In this document: positions 36,141-46,575 of the stretch, piece by piece | Position numbering within the stretch: position 1 is the first letter of the stretch | Layout: each line of letters starts with the position of its first letter | Assembly (NCBI RefSeq): GCF_006715635.1 | Contig: NZ_VFNP01000002.1 | Span: 3,100,001-3,164,000, forward strand | Direction of reading: 5' to 3' | Length of the DNA stretch: 64,000 bases | DNA from: Streptomyces sp. SLBN-118 | Lineage (GTDB): Bacteria; Actinomycetota; Actinomycetes; Streptomycetales; Streptomycetaceae | Made by a program: the position numbers and the translations under genes | The notes under the pieces: generated by a model | What the model was told of the DNA's origin: nothing | The model's input: the letters and a program-made list of their open reading frames with translations, nothing else | Database searches by the model: none

Positions 36141-36146
36141 TCACGA
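36129..36146. promoter_or_regulatory. Rex-like operator overlapping the ppx stop region
   Basis: TTGTGAAGAACTTCACGA matches 13 of the 14 specified bases of TTGTGAA-N4-TTCACAA. It lies about 310 bases upstream of ndh and covers the end of ppx, so the ndh promoter may lie here and give a long leader. Confidence 0.6.
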
Positions 36147-37070
36147 AGTTCCTTGGCCGACGAGCGACCAGGCGATCCCGTCCAGGATGTCGTGCTCGCT
36201 GACGACCACTTCCCGCGCCCCGATCCGCTCCATGATCGTGAGCAGGACGAGCGCTCCGGCACCGATGACGTCCACCCGCCCGGGGTGCATCACGGGGATC
36301 GCCATGCGCTCGTCGTGGGTGGACTCCAGCAGCGACGAAGTGATGTCGCGGACCCGCTCGTAGGAGATCACCGAGTGGTGGATCGCCTCCGACTCGTACG
36401 CCTCCAGGCCCAGCGCGATCCCCGCCACCGTGGTGACGGAACCGGCGAGACCGACCAGCGAACGGGCCTCGCGCAGCGGGACGGTCTCTTCCGCCAGGTC
36501 GAGCGCCGCCTCGATGTCGGCGCGGACGGCGGCGATCTCTTCCGGCGTTGCCGGGTCGCTCAGCGCGTGCCGCTCGGTCAGCCGTACGCAGCCGATGTCG
36601 ACCGAGCGCGCCGCGCGCACATGGCGGGCGCCGACGACGAACTCCGTCGAGCCGCCGCCGATGTCCACGACCAGCCGCTCCTCATGGCCGGGAAGGCCGC
36701 CGGTGGCGCCGGTGAAGGAGAACTCCGCCTCCTGGTCGCCGGTGATCACCTCGGGCTCCACACCCAGGATGTCGAGCACCCCACGTACGAAGTCGTCACG
36801 GTTCTCGGCGTCCCGCGATGCGGACGTGGCCACGAAGCGGATCTTCTCGGCGCCGTACTCCTTGATCAGCGTGGCGTACTCGCGGCACGCGGCGAAGGTG
36901 CGCTGCAGCGCATCCGGCGCGAGCCGGCCGGTCCTGTCGACTCCCTGCCCGAGCCGGACGATGATCATCCGCCGGTCCAGGTCGACGAGTTCGCCGGTCC
37001 CGGGGTCGAGGTCGGCGACGAGCAGGCGGATGGAGTTGGTACCGCAGTCGATGGCCGCGACCCGGGTCAC
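36141..37070 (-). CDS. ppx: Ppx/GppA-family phosphatase
   Basis: A 309-residue ASKHA-fold enzyme. It has AAIDCGTNSIRLLVAD at the start (phosphate loop 1), TSASRDAENRDDF, VVDIGGGSTEFVV (phosphate 2) and GLAGSVTTVAG (adenosine motif). Short actinobacterial members of this type hydrolyse polyphosphate and possibly nucleotides such as (p)ppGpp or ATP. GTG 37070 overlaps the stop of the DUF501 gene (GTGA). Confidence 0.9.
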   Translation of the reverse strand: MTRVAAIDCGTNSIRLLVADLDPGTGELVDLDRRMIIVRLGQGVDRTGRLAPDALQRTFAACREYATLIKEYGAEKIRFVATSASRDAENRDDFVRGVLDILGVEPEVITGDQEAEFSFTGATGGLPGHEERLVVDIGGGSTEFVVGARHVRAARSVDIGCVRLTERHALSDPATPEEIAAVRADIEAALDLAEETVPLREARSLVGLAGSVTTVAGIALGLEAYESEAIHHSVISYERVRDITSSLLESTHDERMAIPVMHPGRVDVIGAGALVLLTIMERIGAREVVVSEHDILDGIAWSLVGQGTS

Positions 37071-37615
37071 TGCTTGTCCCCCTCTTGCTTGTCCCCCTCT
37101 TCACAAGGGGTGACGCAAGGACCCTTGCGCCACCACTCGGGCAGCATCGCGATCGCCTCGTCGCCGAGCGGATTGACGCCCGGCCCGGCCGCGAGCGAGT
37201 GGCCGACCAGCACGTGCAGGCACTTCACCCGGTCCGGCATCCCGCCGGCGCTCGGGAAGCCCTTCAGCTCCTCGATCGCGTCACGGCGCGCGATGTAGTC
37301 CTCGTGCGCCGCCCGGTACGCGGCCGCCAGCTCCGGATCGGTCGCCAGGCGCTCGGTCATCTCCTTCATCACGCCGTTGGCCTCCAGCGTGCCGATCGCC
37401 GAAGCGGCTCGCGGGCAGGTGAGGTAGTACAGCGTCGGGAAGGGGGTGCCGTCGGGGAGCCGGGGCGCGGTCTCGACGACGTCCGGCTGTCCGCAGGGGC
37501 AGCGGTGCGCGATCGCGCGCAGCCCGCGCGGCGGCCGGCCGAGCTGCTCCTTGAACGCGGCGATGTCTGCGTCGGTCGGCTCGGTGGGTGCGGTGGTGGG
37601 AGGAGGGGTTTCCAT
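37067..37615 (-). CDS. DUF501 domain protein
   Basis: A 182-residue protein of the actinobacterial DUF501 family, which regularly stands between divIC and ppx. Conserved features are RPPRGLRAIAHRCPCGQPDV, FPTLYYLTCP, RVKCLHVLVGHSLAAGPGVN and PLGDEAI; the CPC, LTCP and KCLH cysteines could bind a metal. The function is unknown. The last ten residues are a doubled EGDKQ, caused by a 15-bp tandem duplication. Confidence 0.88.
   Translation of the reverse strand: METPPPTTAPTEPTDADIAAFKEQLGRPPRGLRAIAHRCPCGQPDVVETAPRLPDGTPFPTLYYLTCPRAASAIGTLEANGVMKEMTERLATDPELAAAYRAAHEDYIARRDAIEELKGFPSAGGMPDRVKCLHVLVGHSLAAGPGVNPLGDEAIAMLPEWWRKGPCVTPCEEGDKQEGDKQ
37071..37100. repeat. 15-bp tandem duplication at the 3' end of the DUF501 gene
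   Basis: TGCTTGTCCCCCTCT is perfectly repeated at 37071-37085 and 37086-37100. It keeps frame, adds one EGDKQ unit, and stands just before the GTG start of ppx. Confidence 0.9.
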
Positions 37616-37640
37616 GCCTGCCTTGGCTCTAACAGTTCTA

Positions 37641-37670
37641 CGGTTCTACTTGCGGCGGTTCTACTTGCGG
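37641..37670. repeat. 15-bp tandem duplication over the divIC stop codon
   Basis: CGGTTCTACTTGCGG is perfectly repeated at 37641-37655 and 37656-37670. The gene's TAG stop is in the second copy, and an in-frame second TAG lies 15 bases beyond it. Confidence 0.9.
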
Positions 37671-38134
37671 CGGTCGGCGCTGTCGACGCCGTCCCAGACA
37701 TTGGAGTACCAGGGGCGGTCGGCCGCCCCCTCCTCCGTACGGCGCTGCTCCGCCGCCTCGGGGTCGATCATGGTGTAGCCGGTCTCGCCGGGAAGCACGA
37801 GATGCAGGTGCTCGCGGGCCAGGCGCTTGACGTACTGGTCGTCCTGGAGGCGTGCCTTCTCGTCCCGCAGCCGTTCCACCTGCTCGCGGGCGTCCGCCAG
37901 CCGGCGCTGCTCCTCGGAGATGTCCGCGCGCTGCGACACGTACTGCCGCATCGGATAGGCGAGCGCGACGACCAGCGAGCAGACCACCAGCGCCAGAAAG
38001 GCCGCGCGTCCGGTCAGCCGGGAGCGGCGGGCCTGCCGGCGGCTCTGGGAGCGGTAGACGCGTGCGGCGGTCTGCTCGCCGAGCAGCCGAATCCTGGTCG
38101 CGGTGGAGAACCGATCGCGGTCCTTCCCGGCCAT
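37661..38134 (-). CDS. divIC: Septum formation initiator DivIC/FtsB family
   Basis: A 157-residue bitopic cell-division protein. A basic cytoplasmic N-terminus (about 40 residues) precedes one membrane helix (AAFLALVVCSLVVALAYPMR). A periplasmic-side coiled coil follows (EEQRRLADAREQVERLRDEK) and then a conserved globular end (VKRLAREHLHLVLPGETGYT). DivIC works with DivL/FtsL and FtsQ in the divisome. ATG 38134 has GGGAGGCGG upstream; ATG 38149 is a less likely alternative. Confidence 0.88.
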   Translation of the reverse strand: MAGKDRDRFSTATRIRLLGEQTAARVYRSQSRRQARRSRLTGRAAFLALVVCSLVVALAYPMRQYVSQRADISEEQRRLADAREQVERLRDEKARLQDDQYVKRLAREHLHLVLPGETGYTMIDPEAAEQRRTEEGAADRPWYSNVWDGVDSADRRK

Positions 38135-38155
38135 GTCCCGCCTCCCCATTACGTA

Positions 38156-38200
38156 CGTACGTCCCCGGACACGGTACGGGACCGCGGCCGGGGACGTACG
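38156..38200 (-). terminator. Terminator of eno
   Basis: Perfect 13-bp arms (38156-38168 and 38188-38200), 14 bases beyond the enolase stop codon. Confidence 0.7.
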
Positions 38201-38213
38201 GACGACGGGCTGG

Positions 38214-40503
<2,290 letters not shown>

Positions 40504-40556
40504 CTACGAGGTGAGCTGTCGGGTTCGGGCCAAGTGAGTTGCCCGGTCGCACGTCC

Positions 40557-40700
40557 TTGCATGCGACTTCACCCCAAGCCGGTCTCAGCCGTCGATCTCT
40601 CAACAGCCGGGCCCGGCACTTACCTTGGGTCCCCCGCTCCTGCCTTCGGCGCTCTGCGCGACGACTACTCCCCCCGACCGACGGCAGGATTCGGCGTGAC
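40557..40700 (-). promoter_or_regulatory. c-di-AMP riboswitch (ydaO/yuaA type) in the rpf leader
   Basis: The minus strand shows the conserved ydaO blocks in order: CGCCGAATCCTGCC (from 40696), a stem partner GGCAGGAGCGGGGGACCCAA, a variable region, and CTTGGGGTGAAGTCGC ending near 40563. A hairpin (GTCGCA at 40546-40551 pairing with TGCGAC at 40562-40567) overlaps the 3' edge and can serve as the expression platform. In S. coelicolor this class turns rpfA off when c-di-AMP is high. Confidence 0.85.
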
Positions 40701-40748
40701 GGTCAGTGGTGCCCGCGGTGGCGAGCGGTTCCGACCGTAAACACACGA

Positions 40749-40780
40749 CTCCCCGATGTTCAAAGACGAACATCGGGGAG
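40749..40780 (-). terminator. Terminator between the two Rpf genes
   Basis: Perfect 13-bp arms (40749-40761 and 40768-40780) with a 6-base loop, followed on the minus strand by a short T-rich stretch (GTGTGTTT). It separates transcription of the upstream Rpf gene from the riboswitch-controlled one. Confidence 0.85.
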
Positions 40781-40920
40781 AAATCGCCCATTCTGCCAAG
40801 TGGGACATTTACGTTTCCGCAGGTGACGGGCGGAATGGGTGATTCCGCCGGGTCAGATGCGTCAGTTGGGACAAAGAGACCCTTGTCTCACTTGCGCAGA
40901 CTCGGACATAGAGGTGCGAA

Positions 40921-41805
40921 CTACCCCTGCCCCAGGTCCAGATCGAGGCTCTGGCCAGGACGGATGAGGTCGGGGTTGTCGCCGACGGTCTCGCGGTTCT
41001 TCTCGTAGAGCGCGGTCCAGCCGCCGGAGAGCTTCTCCTTGTCGACGATCGCGGAGAGGCTGTCACCCGGGACGACGGTGTACTCACCCGGAGCCGCGTC
41101 CGCACTGTCGGCCTTGTCCGACTCGTCTGCCCCTTCTGTCCCCTCATGCGCCGAACCGTCACCTCGCGAGGCATGACGCCCCGTTTCGCGCTCACTGTCC
41201 GCACTGCCCGGCTCGGTCTCCTCGGGGGCCGCCTCGCCGCGGTGCCTGCCATCGCCCTGTGGCGCTTCGGGAGCCGGCGTCGCCGACTTGGTCACATCAG
41301 AGGTCGGCTTGGCCGACGGCTCGGCGGAAGGCTCGGCGGACGGGCCGGTCGACTCCTCGGGCGCAGTCGGCGCCGGGGCCTTGATCGCCGGCGAGGGTGC
41401 GGTGCCGGGGTCGACGCCGGTCGCCGTGCCGTCGTCCTGCAGCCCCGCGATCGCCGCACAGCTGGACCACGCGGCGGGGCCCTGTGCGTCGAGCACCTTC
41501 TCGGCGACCGCGATCTGCTGCGAGCGGCTGGCGAGGTCGGCCGTGGGCGCGTACGCCGCGCCACCGAAGGCCTGCCAGGTCTCCTCGGACATCTGGAGTC
41601 CGCCGTAGTACCCGTTGTCGAGATCGGCGCTCCACATGCCCCCGCTCTCGCACTCGGCGACGCGGTCCCACGTGGAGGAATCGGCGGCGGAGGCGGAACC
41701 GGCTCCGAGCAGGGGGATCGCGATGGCCGAACCCGTCACCCCTGCCGCGAGAACGATGGCCGGAGCCTGGCGGGGTCGGCGGTGTCGGCCATGGCCGGAG
41801 AGCAT
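40921..41805 (-). CDS. Second Rpf-domain protein with C-terminal LysM
   Basis: A 294-residue secreted Rpf paralogue. The signal peptide ends near GSASAADS, the catalytic Rpf domain follows (STWDRVAECESGGMWSADLD), then a long Ser/Pro/Glu-rich acidic linker of about 110 residues and a LysM-like end (YTVVPGDSLSAIVDKEKLSG). It lies directly upstream of the riboswitch-controlled rpf and lacks such a leader itself; only 112 bases separate it from the P450. By position it corresponds to the second Rpf of the S. coelicolor pair. Confidence 0.88.
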   Translation of the reverse strand: MLSGHGRHRRPRQAPAIVLAAGVTGSAIAIPLLGAGSASAADSSTWDRVAECESGGMWSADLDNGYYGGLQMSEETWQAFGGAAYAPTADLASRSQQIAVAEKVLDAQGPAAWSSCAAIAGLQDDGTATGVDPGTAPSPAIKAPAPTAPEESTGPSAEPSAEPSAKPTSDVTKSATPAPEAPQGDGRHRGEAAPEETEPGSADSERETGRHASRGDGSAHEGTEGADESDKADSADAAPGEYTVVPGDSLSAIVDKEKLSGGWTALYEKNRETVGDNPDLIRPGQSLDLDLGQG

Positions 41806-41917
41806 GCGGTTGCCTTTCGCGTGACTGCTGAGACGGCAGTGAAAGTAACCGCAATCGAGCGCACATCACAAGTCGATGCAGCGGAGATCACGTGAAAGTC
41901 ACAGTCTTGACGGGCTG

Positions 41918-43153
41918 TCAGATCTGCCGAGGGGTGAACTCAACGGGCAGAGTGCGCAATCCACGCATAATCAGCCCTCCGCGCCATCGCAAATCGGCTG
42001 GATCGCCCGCAAGGCGCAAGTCCGGCATTCTCCTGAGCAGCGTCGCGAGCGCGGTCTGCCCCTCCAGCCGGGCGAGCGGAGCGCCCAGGCAGTAGTGGAT
42101 GCCGTGCCCGTACCCGAGATGCTGGTTGTCACGCCGGGAGAGATCGAGGGTGTCCGGAGCGTCGAAGCGCTCCGGGTCCCGGTCGGCGGCCGCGAGTACG
42201 ACGAGTACGGGATCGCCCGCCGCGATCCGCTGCCCGCCGATGGTCAGCGACTCGGTGGCGAACCGCCAGGTCGCGAGCTCCACGGGGCCGTCGTAGCGCA
42301 GCAGTTCTTCCACTCCGGTCTCCAGGAGCGCGGTTTCCCCCGCAGCCAGCGAGTGCTGCAGACGCCGGCGCTGTTCCGGGTTGCGCAGCAGCGCGTACAC
42401 GCCGTTGCCGATGAGATTGACCGTCGTCTCGAAGCCCGCGAAGAGCAGGATGAAGGCCATCGCCGCGGCCTCGTTCTCGGTGAGGTGCTCGCCGTGGTCG
42501 CTGGCGCGGATCAGCCCGGAGATCAGGTCCTCGCCGGGTTCTTCCCTTTTACGGTGGATGAGTTCGGCGAGATAGCTCCGCATCTTCTTCACCGAGCGGG
42601 CGACTCCGCCGCGTGGCCCGCCGCCGTGACGGATCATCATGCCCGCCCAGTCGCGGAAGTCGTCCTGGTCCTCGCGCGGGACGCCGAGCATGTCGCAGAT
42701 GGCATAAATGGGCAGCGGGAACGCGAACTCGTGGATCAGGTCCGCCTCCCCCTTCTCCACGAAGCCGTCGATGAGCCGGTCGGTCAACTCCTGTACCCGC
42801 GGGGCGAATTCGGCGACGACCCGCGGAGTGAAGGCCTTCGACACCAGCCGCCGCAGCCGGGTGTGGTCCGGCGGGTCGATGTTCAACAGATGCGTCATCA
42901 GCTCTGCCTTGCGTTCGCCCGGAATGCCCGTCTTGCCCTTGGCGTGCGCGGGCTCGTCGTGATGCGCGGGATTCTTCGACAACCGCTGGTCGGCCAGGGC
43001 CTGACGTGCATCGGCGTACCGCGTCACCAGCCATGCCTCGACGCCACTGGGGAGCCGGGTGCGGTGCACGGGCGCGTGCTCGCGCAGCCAGGCGTAGGCG
43101 GGATACGGATCGGTGGCGAACTCCCAGGTGAAGAGTTCGGGCCGGGTGCTCAC
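41918..43153 (-). CDS. Cytochrome P450 (CYP107-like)
   Basis: A 411-residue P450 with canonical motifs: I-helix AGFETT, K-helix EELLR and heme loop YGHGIHYCLG. By position next to mazG and rpf it probably corresponds to CYP107U1 of S. coelicolor, reported to affect sporulation and antibiotic production. GTG 43153 overlaps the mazG stop (GTGA), so the two genes are coupled, an odd pairing for a housekeeping pyrophosphatase. Confidence 0.88.
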   Translation of the reverse strand: MSTRPELFTWEFATDPYPAYAWLREHAPVHRTRLPSGVEAWLVTRYADARQALADQRLSKNPAHHDEPAHAKGKTGIPGERKAELMTHLLNIDPPDHTRLRRLVSKAFTPRVVAEFAPRVQELTDRLIDGFVEKGEADLIHEFAFPLPIYAICDMLGVPREDQDDFRDWAGMMIRHGGGPRGGVARSVKKMRSYLAELIHRKREEPGEDLISGLIRASDHGEHLTENEAAAMAFILLFAGFETTVNLIGNGVYALLRNPEQRRRLQHSLAAGETALLETGVEELLRYDGPVELATWRFATESLTIGGQRIAAGDPVLVVLAAADRDPERFDAPDTLDLSRRDNQHLGYGHGIHYCLGAPLARLEGQTALATLLRRMPDLRLAGDPADLRWRGGLIMRGLRTLPVEFTPRQI

Positions 43154-44133
43154 ACCTGGCCCTCGACAGCACGGATCGCGTCCCGGTAGGCGCGGGCGGC
43201 GGCGCGAAGCGCGGCCTCCGGGTCGGCGCCCTCGGCCTCCGCGCGGATGGCGAGGGCGAGCAGTTCGTACCCGATGCCGTCGCCCGCGGGCAGCCGCACG
43301 TCCAGTCCGGCGGTGCGGACCCGGCTCGCGAGCTTCGCCGCCAGCGCGAGCCCGGGCTGACCCAGCGGAACGCCGTCCGTGACGGAGTCGCGCTGCTTCT
43401 CTATCGCCTTCGTGCGCAGCCAGTGCGCCTTGACCTCCTCCGGAGTCTCGGCACTCTCGTCGCCGAAGACATGCGGGTGGCGGTGGATCAGCTTCTCGAC
43501 GATCGTCGCGGCGACATCGTCGATGGAGAACGGCTCGGCGCCGTCCTCCTCACGGCCTTCCTGCGCGATACGCGCGTGGAAAACCACCTGGAGCAGTACG
43601 TCACCGAGCTCCTCGCGCAGCTCGTCGCGGTCGCCGTCCTCGATCGCCTCGACGAGTTCGTACGCCTCCTCGATGCCGTACTTGGCCAGGCCCTTGTGGG
43701 TCTGCCGCGAGGACCACGGGCATTCGAGCCGGATCCGGTCCATGACCTGGACGAGATCGAGCAGGCGGGCGCCGGGCAGATCGTACGAGCCGGGGAGCAG
43801 CTCCAGATCCGGCATCTGCACCCGGCCCGAACCGGCGAGCCGGGCAAGGCCGTCGGTCAGGGCCTGGTCGCCCTCGCCGGAGGGCAGCACCACGACCGTG
43901 CGGGCCCCGGCGCAGGCCTCCACCAGCTCCTGCGCGCTGGGCGCGGCGATCTCGACCCCGATGCCCGCCTCGCGCAGATACGGCAGCTGCGGATGTCCAT
44001 CATCAGAGCACAGCACCTGGTCAGCGGCGTGCAGCGTCTGCCACGCGGGCCAGGACAGCAGCCCGGGCGCGACGCGGTGGCTCGCTGTGAGAAGGACGAT
44101 ACGGCCGGGAGCGACGGGTGCTTCTGTGGTCAC
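43150..44133 (-). CDS. mazG: Nucleoside triphosphate pyrophosphohydrolase MazG
   Basis: A 327-residue protein that hydrolyses NTPs or dNTPs to NMP and PPi, cleaning the nucleotide pool. The MazG helices carry the metal site IEEAYELVEAIEDGDRDEL then REELGDVLLQVVFHARIA, and HPHVFGDES follows. The first 100 residues are a Streptomyces-type N-terminal extension. GTG 44133 is the start; the gene overlaps the downstream P450. Confidence 0.92.
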   Translation of the reverse strand: MTTEAPVAPGRIVLLTASHRVAPGLLSWPAWQTLHAADQVLCSDDGHPQLPYLREAGIGVEIAAPSAQELVEACAGARTVVVLPSGEGDQALTDGLARLAGSGRVQMPDLELLPGSYDLPGARLLDLVQVMDRIRLECPWSSRQTHKGLAKYGIEEAYELVEAIEDGDRDELREELGDVLLQVVFHARIAQEGREEDGAEPFSIDDVAATIVEKLIHRHPHVFGDESAETPEEVKAHWLRTKAIEKQRDSVTDGVPLGQPGLALAAKLASRVRTAGLDVRLPAGDGIGYELLALAIRAEAEGADPEAALRAAARAYRDAIRAVEGQV

Positions 44134-44154
44134 CCGTCGAACCTACCTCTCCGG

Positions 44155-44805
44155 CTAGGCGCCGGTCGCCACGGTCTCCGGCTCCTTGGTGACCTGGGTG
44201 ATCCAGGGGGCCTTGTAGGTGCCGAGCTCCAGCTTCTGGTTGTCCCAGGCGCCGAAGCGGGGGTTCACATCGATGTGCAGCGACTTGGCGGCGGCCGTGA
44301 ATGCCTGGTTCAGCTTCTGCTGGCCCTCGGGGGTGTTGGTCGCGCCGAGGGCGGTGGCCAGCTTGCTGACCAGGATGTCGCGGCGTACGACATCGTCGAG
44401 CTGGTCGGGAGCGACACCGCGCTGCTGGAGATACATGGCGGCGAGCTGCTCCTCGCCCCCGGACTGCATCACCAGCTGGGCCCGCCCGTCCTGGATCTCC
44501 TTGCGGCTGACCTTGACCCCGGCGTCGTCTGCGGCGCGCTGGACGACCTGGTCGACGATGAGGTCGTAGAGCTTGGCCCGGCTGAGCTGACCGCTGTCCT
44601 TGATGAGCTGCGCGGACTGGGGCGAGCGCTGCTGGGCGGCGCGGACGTCCTTCACCTTCTCCTGAACGGTCGCCACCTCGATCCGCTCCCCACCGACGAC
44701 GGCGGCGGCCCCCGGGTGAGCGTCATTGCCGCAGGCGGCGAGGAGGGGCGCGGCGATCAGAAGCGCGGCGGAGACGGTGAGCGCGGTGCGACGGCGGCGG
44801 TGCAA
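44155..44805 (-). CDS. SurA-N-like lipoprotein (peptidyl-prolyl isomerase/chaperone family)
   Basis: A 216-residue lipoprotein. The signal peptide (residues 2-24) ends with the lipobox LLAAC, and a SurA N-terminal chaperone-like domain follows (VGGERIEVATVQEKVKDVRA and LYDLIVDQVVQRAADDAGVK). There is no parvulin domain. TTG 44805 is chosen because GGGAGG precedes it and it puts the lipobox at a normal distance; the longer frame begins with unrelated sequence. It probably aids folding of exported proteins. Confidence 0.82.
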   Translation of the reverse strand: MHRRRRTALTVSAALLIAAPLLAACGNDAHPGAAAVVGGERIEVATVQEKVKDVRAAQQRSPQSAQLIKDSGQLSRAKLYDLIVDQVVQRAADDAGVKVSRKEIQDGRAQLVMQSGGEEQLAAMYLQQRGVAPDQLDDVVRRDILVSKLATALGATNTPEGQQKLNQAFTAAAKSLHIDVNPRFGAWDNQKLELGTYKAPWITQVTKEPETVATGA

Positions 44806-44942
44806 AGGAGCCTCCCGGCGTGATTGTGCTTCGGTGCACAAGACCCTGCGGTGATCGATGGTAGGCAGTCCCAGGGGTCTGGGCCACTGATTCGCCGAAC
44901 GATTCCCCCGCAGTTGCGGATGCGCGGGCGAAGTAGCCGCAC

Positions 44943-45368
44943 TCATACCTGAGCGACCGGCTCCGGCTCCTTGTGAGCCGGAGCCGGATCCGGAGCCGGA
45001 TCCGGCCGCAGCATGATCATCCGGGAGACCACGAACGTGATGGGGATCGCCGACGCCTGCGCGATCAGCGGCGAGTAGCGACTGCTGAGGTTCAGCACGT
45101 CCACCAGCAGATAGACGCCGCAGGTCGTGACCACGAAGTTCGCGGCGTTGGTGAGCGGGAAGAGGAGGAACTTACGCCAGGTCGGCCGGGTCTTGTACGT
45201 GAAGTACGAGGTCAGGAAGAAGGATCCGACCATGCTGAGCAGAAAGGCGACGACATGCGCCGCGACATACGGCAGCCAGGTCAGCAGGGCCAGATAAAGA
45301 CCGAAGTACGTCCCGGTGTTCACCGCTCCCACCAGGGCGAATCTGACCATCTGGACCTGGACTGTCAT
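44943..45368 (-). CDS. GtrA-family membrane protein
   Basis: A 141-residue protein with four membrane helices (VRFALVGAVNTGTYFGLYLA at the start, LTNAANFVVTTCGVYLLVDV in the middle) and a Pro/Glu tail. GtrA proteins are proposed flippases of polyprenyl-phosphate-linked sugars made by GtrB-type glycosyltransferases. ATG 45368 overlaps the stop of the truncated glycosyltransferase (ATGA), so its translation may now depend on a broken upstream gene. Confidence 0.85.
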   Translation of the reverse strand: MTVQVQMVRFALVGAVNTGTYFGLYLALLTWLPYVAAHVVAFLLSMVGSFFLTSYFTYKTRPTWRKFLLFPLTNAANFVVTTCGVYLLVDVLNLSSRYSPLIAQASAIPITFVVSRMIMLRPDPAPDPAPAHKEPEPVAQV

Positions 45369-45955
45369 CGTCTTACGAGCTCCCCCGTGCGTGTACGCCG
45401 CTCTCCTTCCCGCCGCTGCGGAAGGCCGGCGTTGGTGGCCTTCACCAGGAAGTGCGGTCGCCGCTTCACCTCGTAGTAGATACGGCCGACGTACTCGCCG
45501 ACCACCCCCAGCATCAGCATCTGCACGCCGGCGAGTGCGGTGACCGCCACCAGAAGGGTGACATACCCGGGGGTGTCCACGCCGTTCACCAGGGCGACAC
45601 CGACAATCCAGGCCGCATACGCCATGGCAATCGTGACCAGGAGAAGGCCCAGATAGACGGCGGCCCGCAGCGGCTTGTTGTTGAAGGAGAGCAGTCCGTC
45701 GAGTCCGTAGTTGAGCAGTTTCCCGAAACTCCACTTGGAGCGGCCCTGCTCGCGTACCGCATTCTCGTACTCGAAGGTCGTGGTGCGGAATCCGACCCAG
45801 GCGAAGAGGCCTTTGGAGAAGCGGTTGTACTCGGTGAGTTCGAGGATCGCGTCCACGGTACGGCGCGAGAGCAGCCGGAAATCGCCCACACCGTCGACGA
45901 GTTCCACGTCGACGAGGCGGTTGATCAGCCAGTAGTAGGCGCGGGCCGTCATCCC
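45365..45955 (-). pseudogene. 5'-truncated GtrB/DPM1-type family 2 glycosyltransferase
   Basis: Only the C-terminal part (about 195 residues) remains. It has ARAYYWLINRLVDVELVDGV, GDFRLLSRRTVDAILEL, the QGRSKWSFGKLLNYGLDGLL segment and two membrane helices. The N-terminal Rossmann half with the DxD and nucleotide-sugar site is missing. Upstream of codon ACG-GCC-CGC the frame changes at once into DNA that on the other strand encodes the end of a YfhO-type protein. The remnant cannot be a working glycosyltransferase. Confidence 0.85.
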
Positions 45956-45960
45956 TCGGC

Positions 45961-46386
45961 TGCCTGGACCGGACGAAGCTCACCGCCGCCGTCGAGAAGC
46001 TGAAGACGACCGGCGCGGTGTCGATCGAGGTCACGGACAGCGGTGTACGGGCCGAACTGCCGCCCGGCACCAAGGGGACGGCGGTTCTCGCCGCGCCCCG
46101 GATCGCGGGCTGGAGCTGCAACGGCAAACCGGCGGGCTCCTACCTCGGGCTCGTCGCCGTGGAGCTGGACGGCACATCGACGACCGTGGACTGTTCCTTC
46201 CGCCCGCCCGGCCTGAAGACCGGGGCGGCGATCGGGGGCGCCGGGCTGCTGACGCTGGTCGTGATGGCCCTGCTGCCCCGGATCCGGCGGCGCCCCCGGC
46301 GACCTGATGAGCCGGCACCGACGACTGCGGACGCCGACAGCATCGGCATCATGAGCAACTCCCGACCACAGCAAACGCGCCGGTGA
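45961..46386 (+). pseudogene. 3' remnant of a YfhO-type membrane protein
   Basis: The plus-strand frame LDRTKLTAAVEKLKTTGAVS, APRIAGWSCNGKPAGSYLGL and FRPPGLKTGAAIGGAGLLTL, ending at TGA 46384-46386, matches the C-terminus of YfhO-type proteins: an extracytoplasmic domain, one membrane helix and a basic tail. Those proteins are normally 800-900 residues with many membrane helices, and all of that is missing. It abuts the truncated glycosyltransferase head to head. Confidence 0.75.
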
Positions 46387-46575
46387 CCTGCAAAGCACCG
46401 GCCCGACGTACACGCTCGGACGGGCGGGCGGATCCGGCCCGTCCGGCGCCTCAAGGGGTACGCGGCATTCCGTCGCGACTCCTTCATGGTTCAGCCGTCG
46501 CGCGGACATCAGGACTTCATCTGCAAAGCATCCGGCCTTGGCCCGCGCGGTCGGGTTGCGGCGTAGCGTCCCCGC

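Noticed and set aside
44943..46127. Single 394-codon frame covering GtrA and the sequence upstream
   Set aside because: Only the last 141 codons are GtrA. The upstream part is the wrong frame of the truncated glycosyltransferase and the opposite strand of the YfhO remnant.
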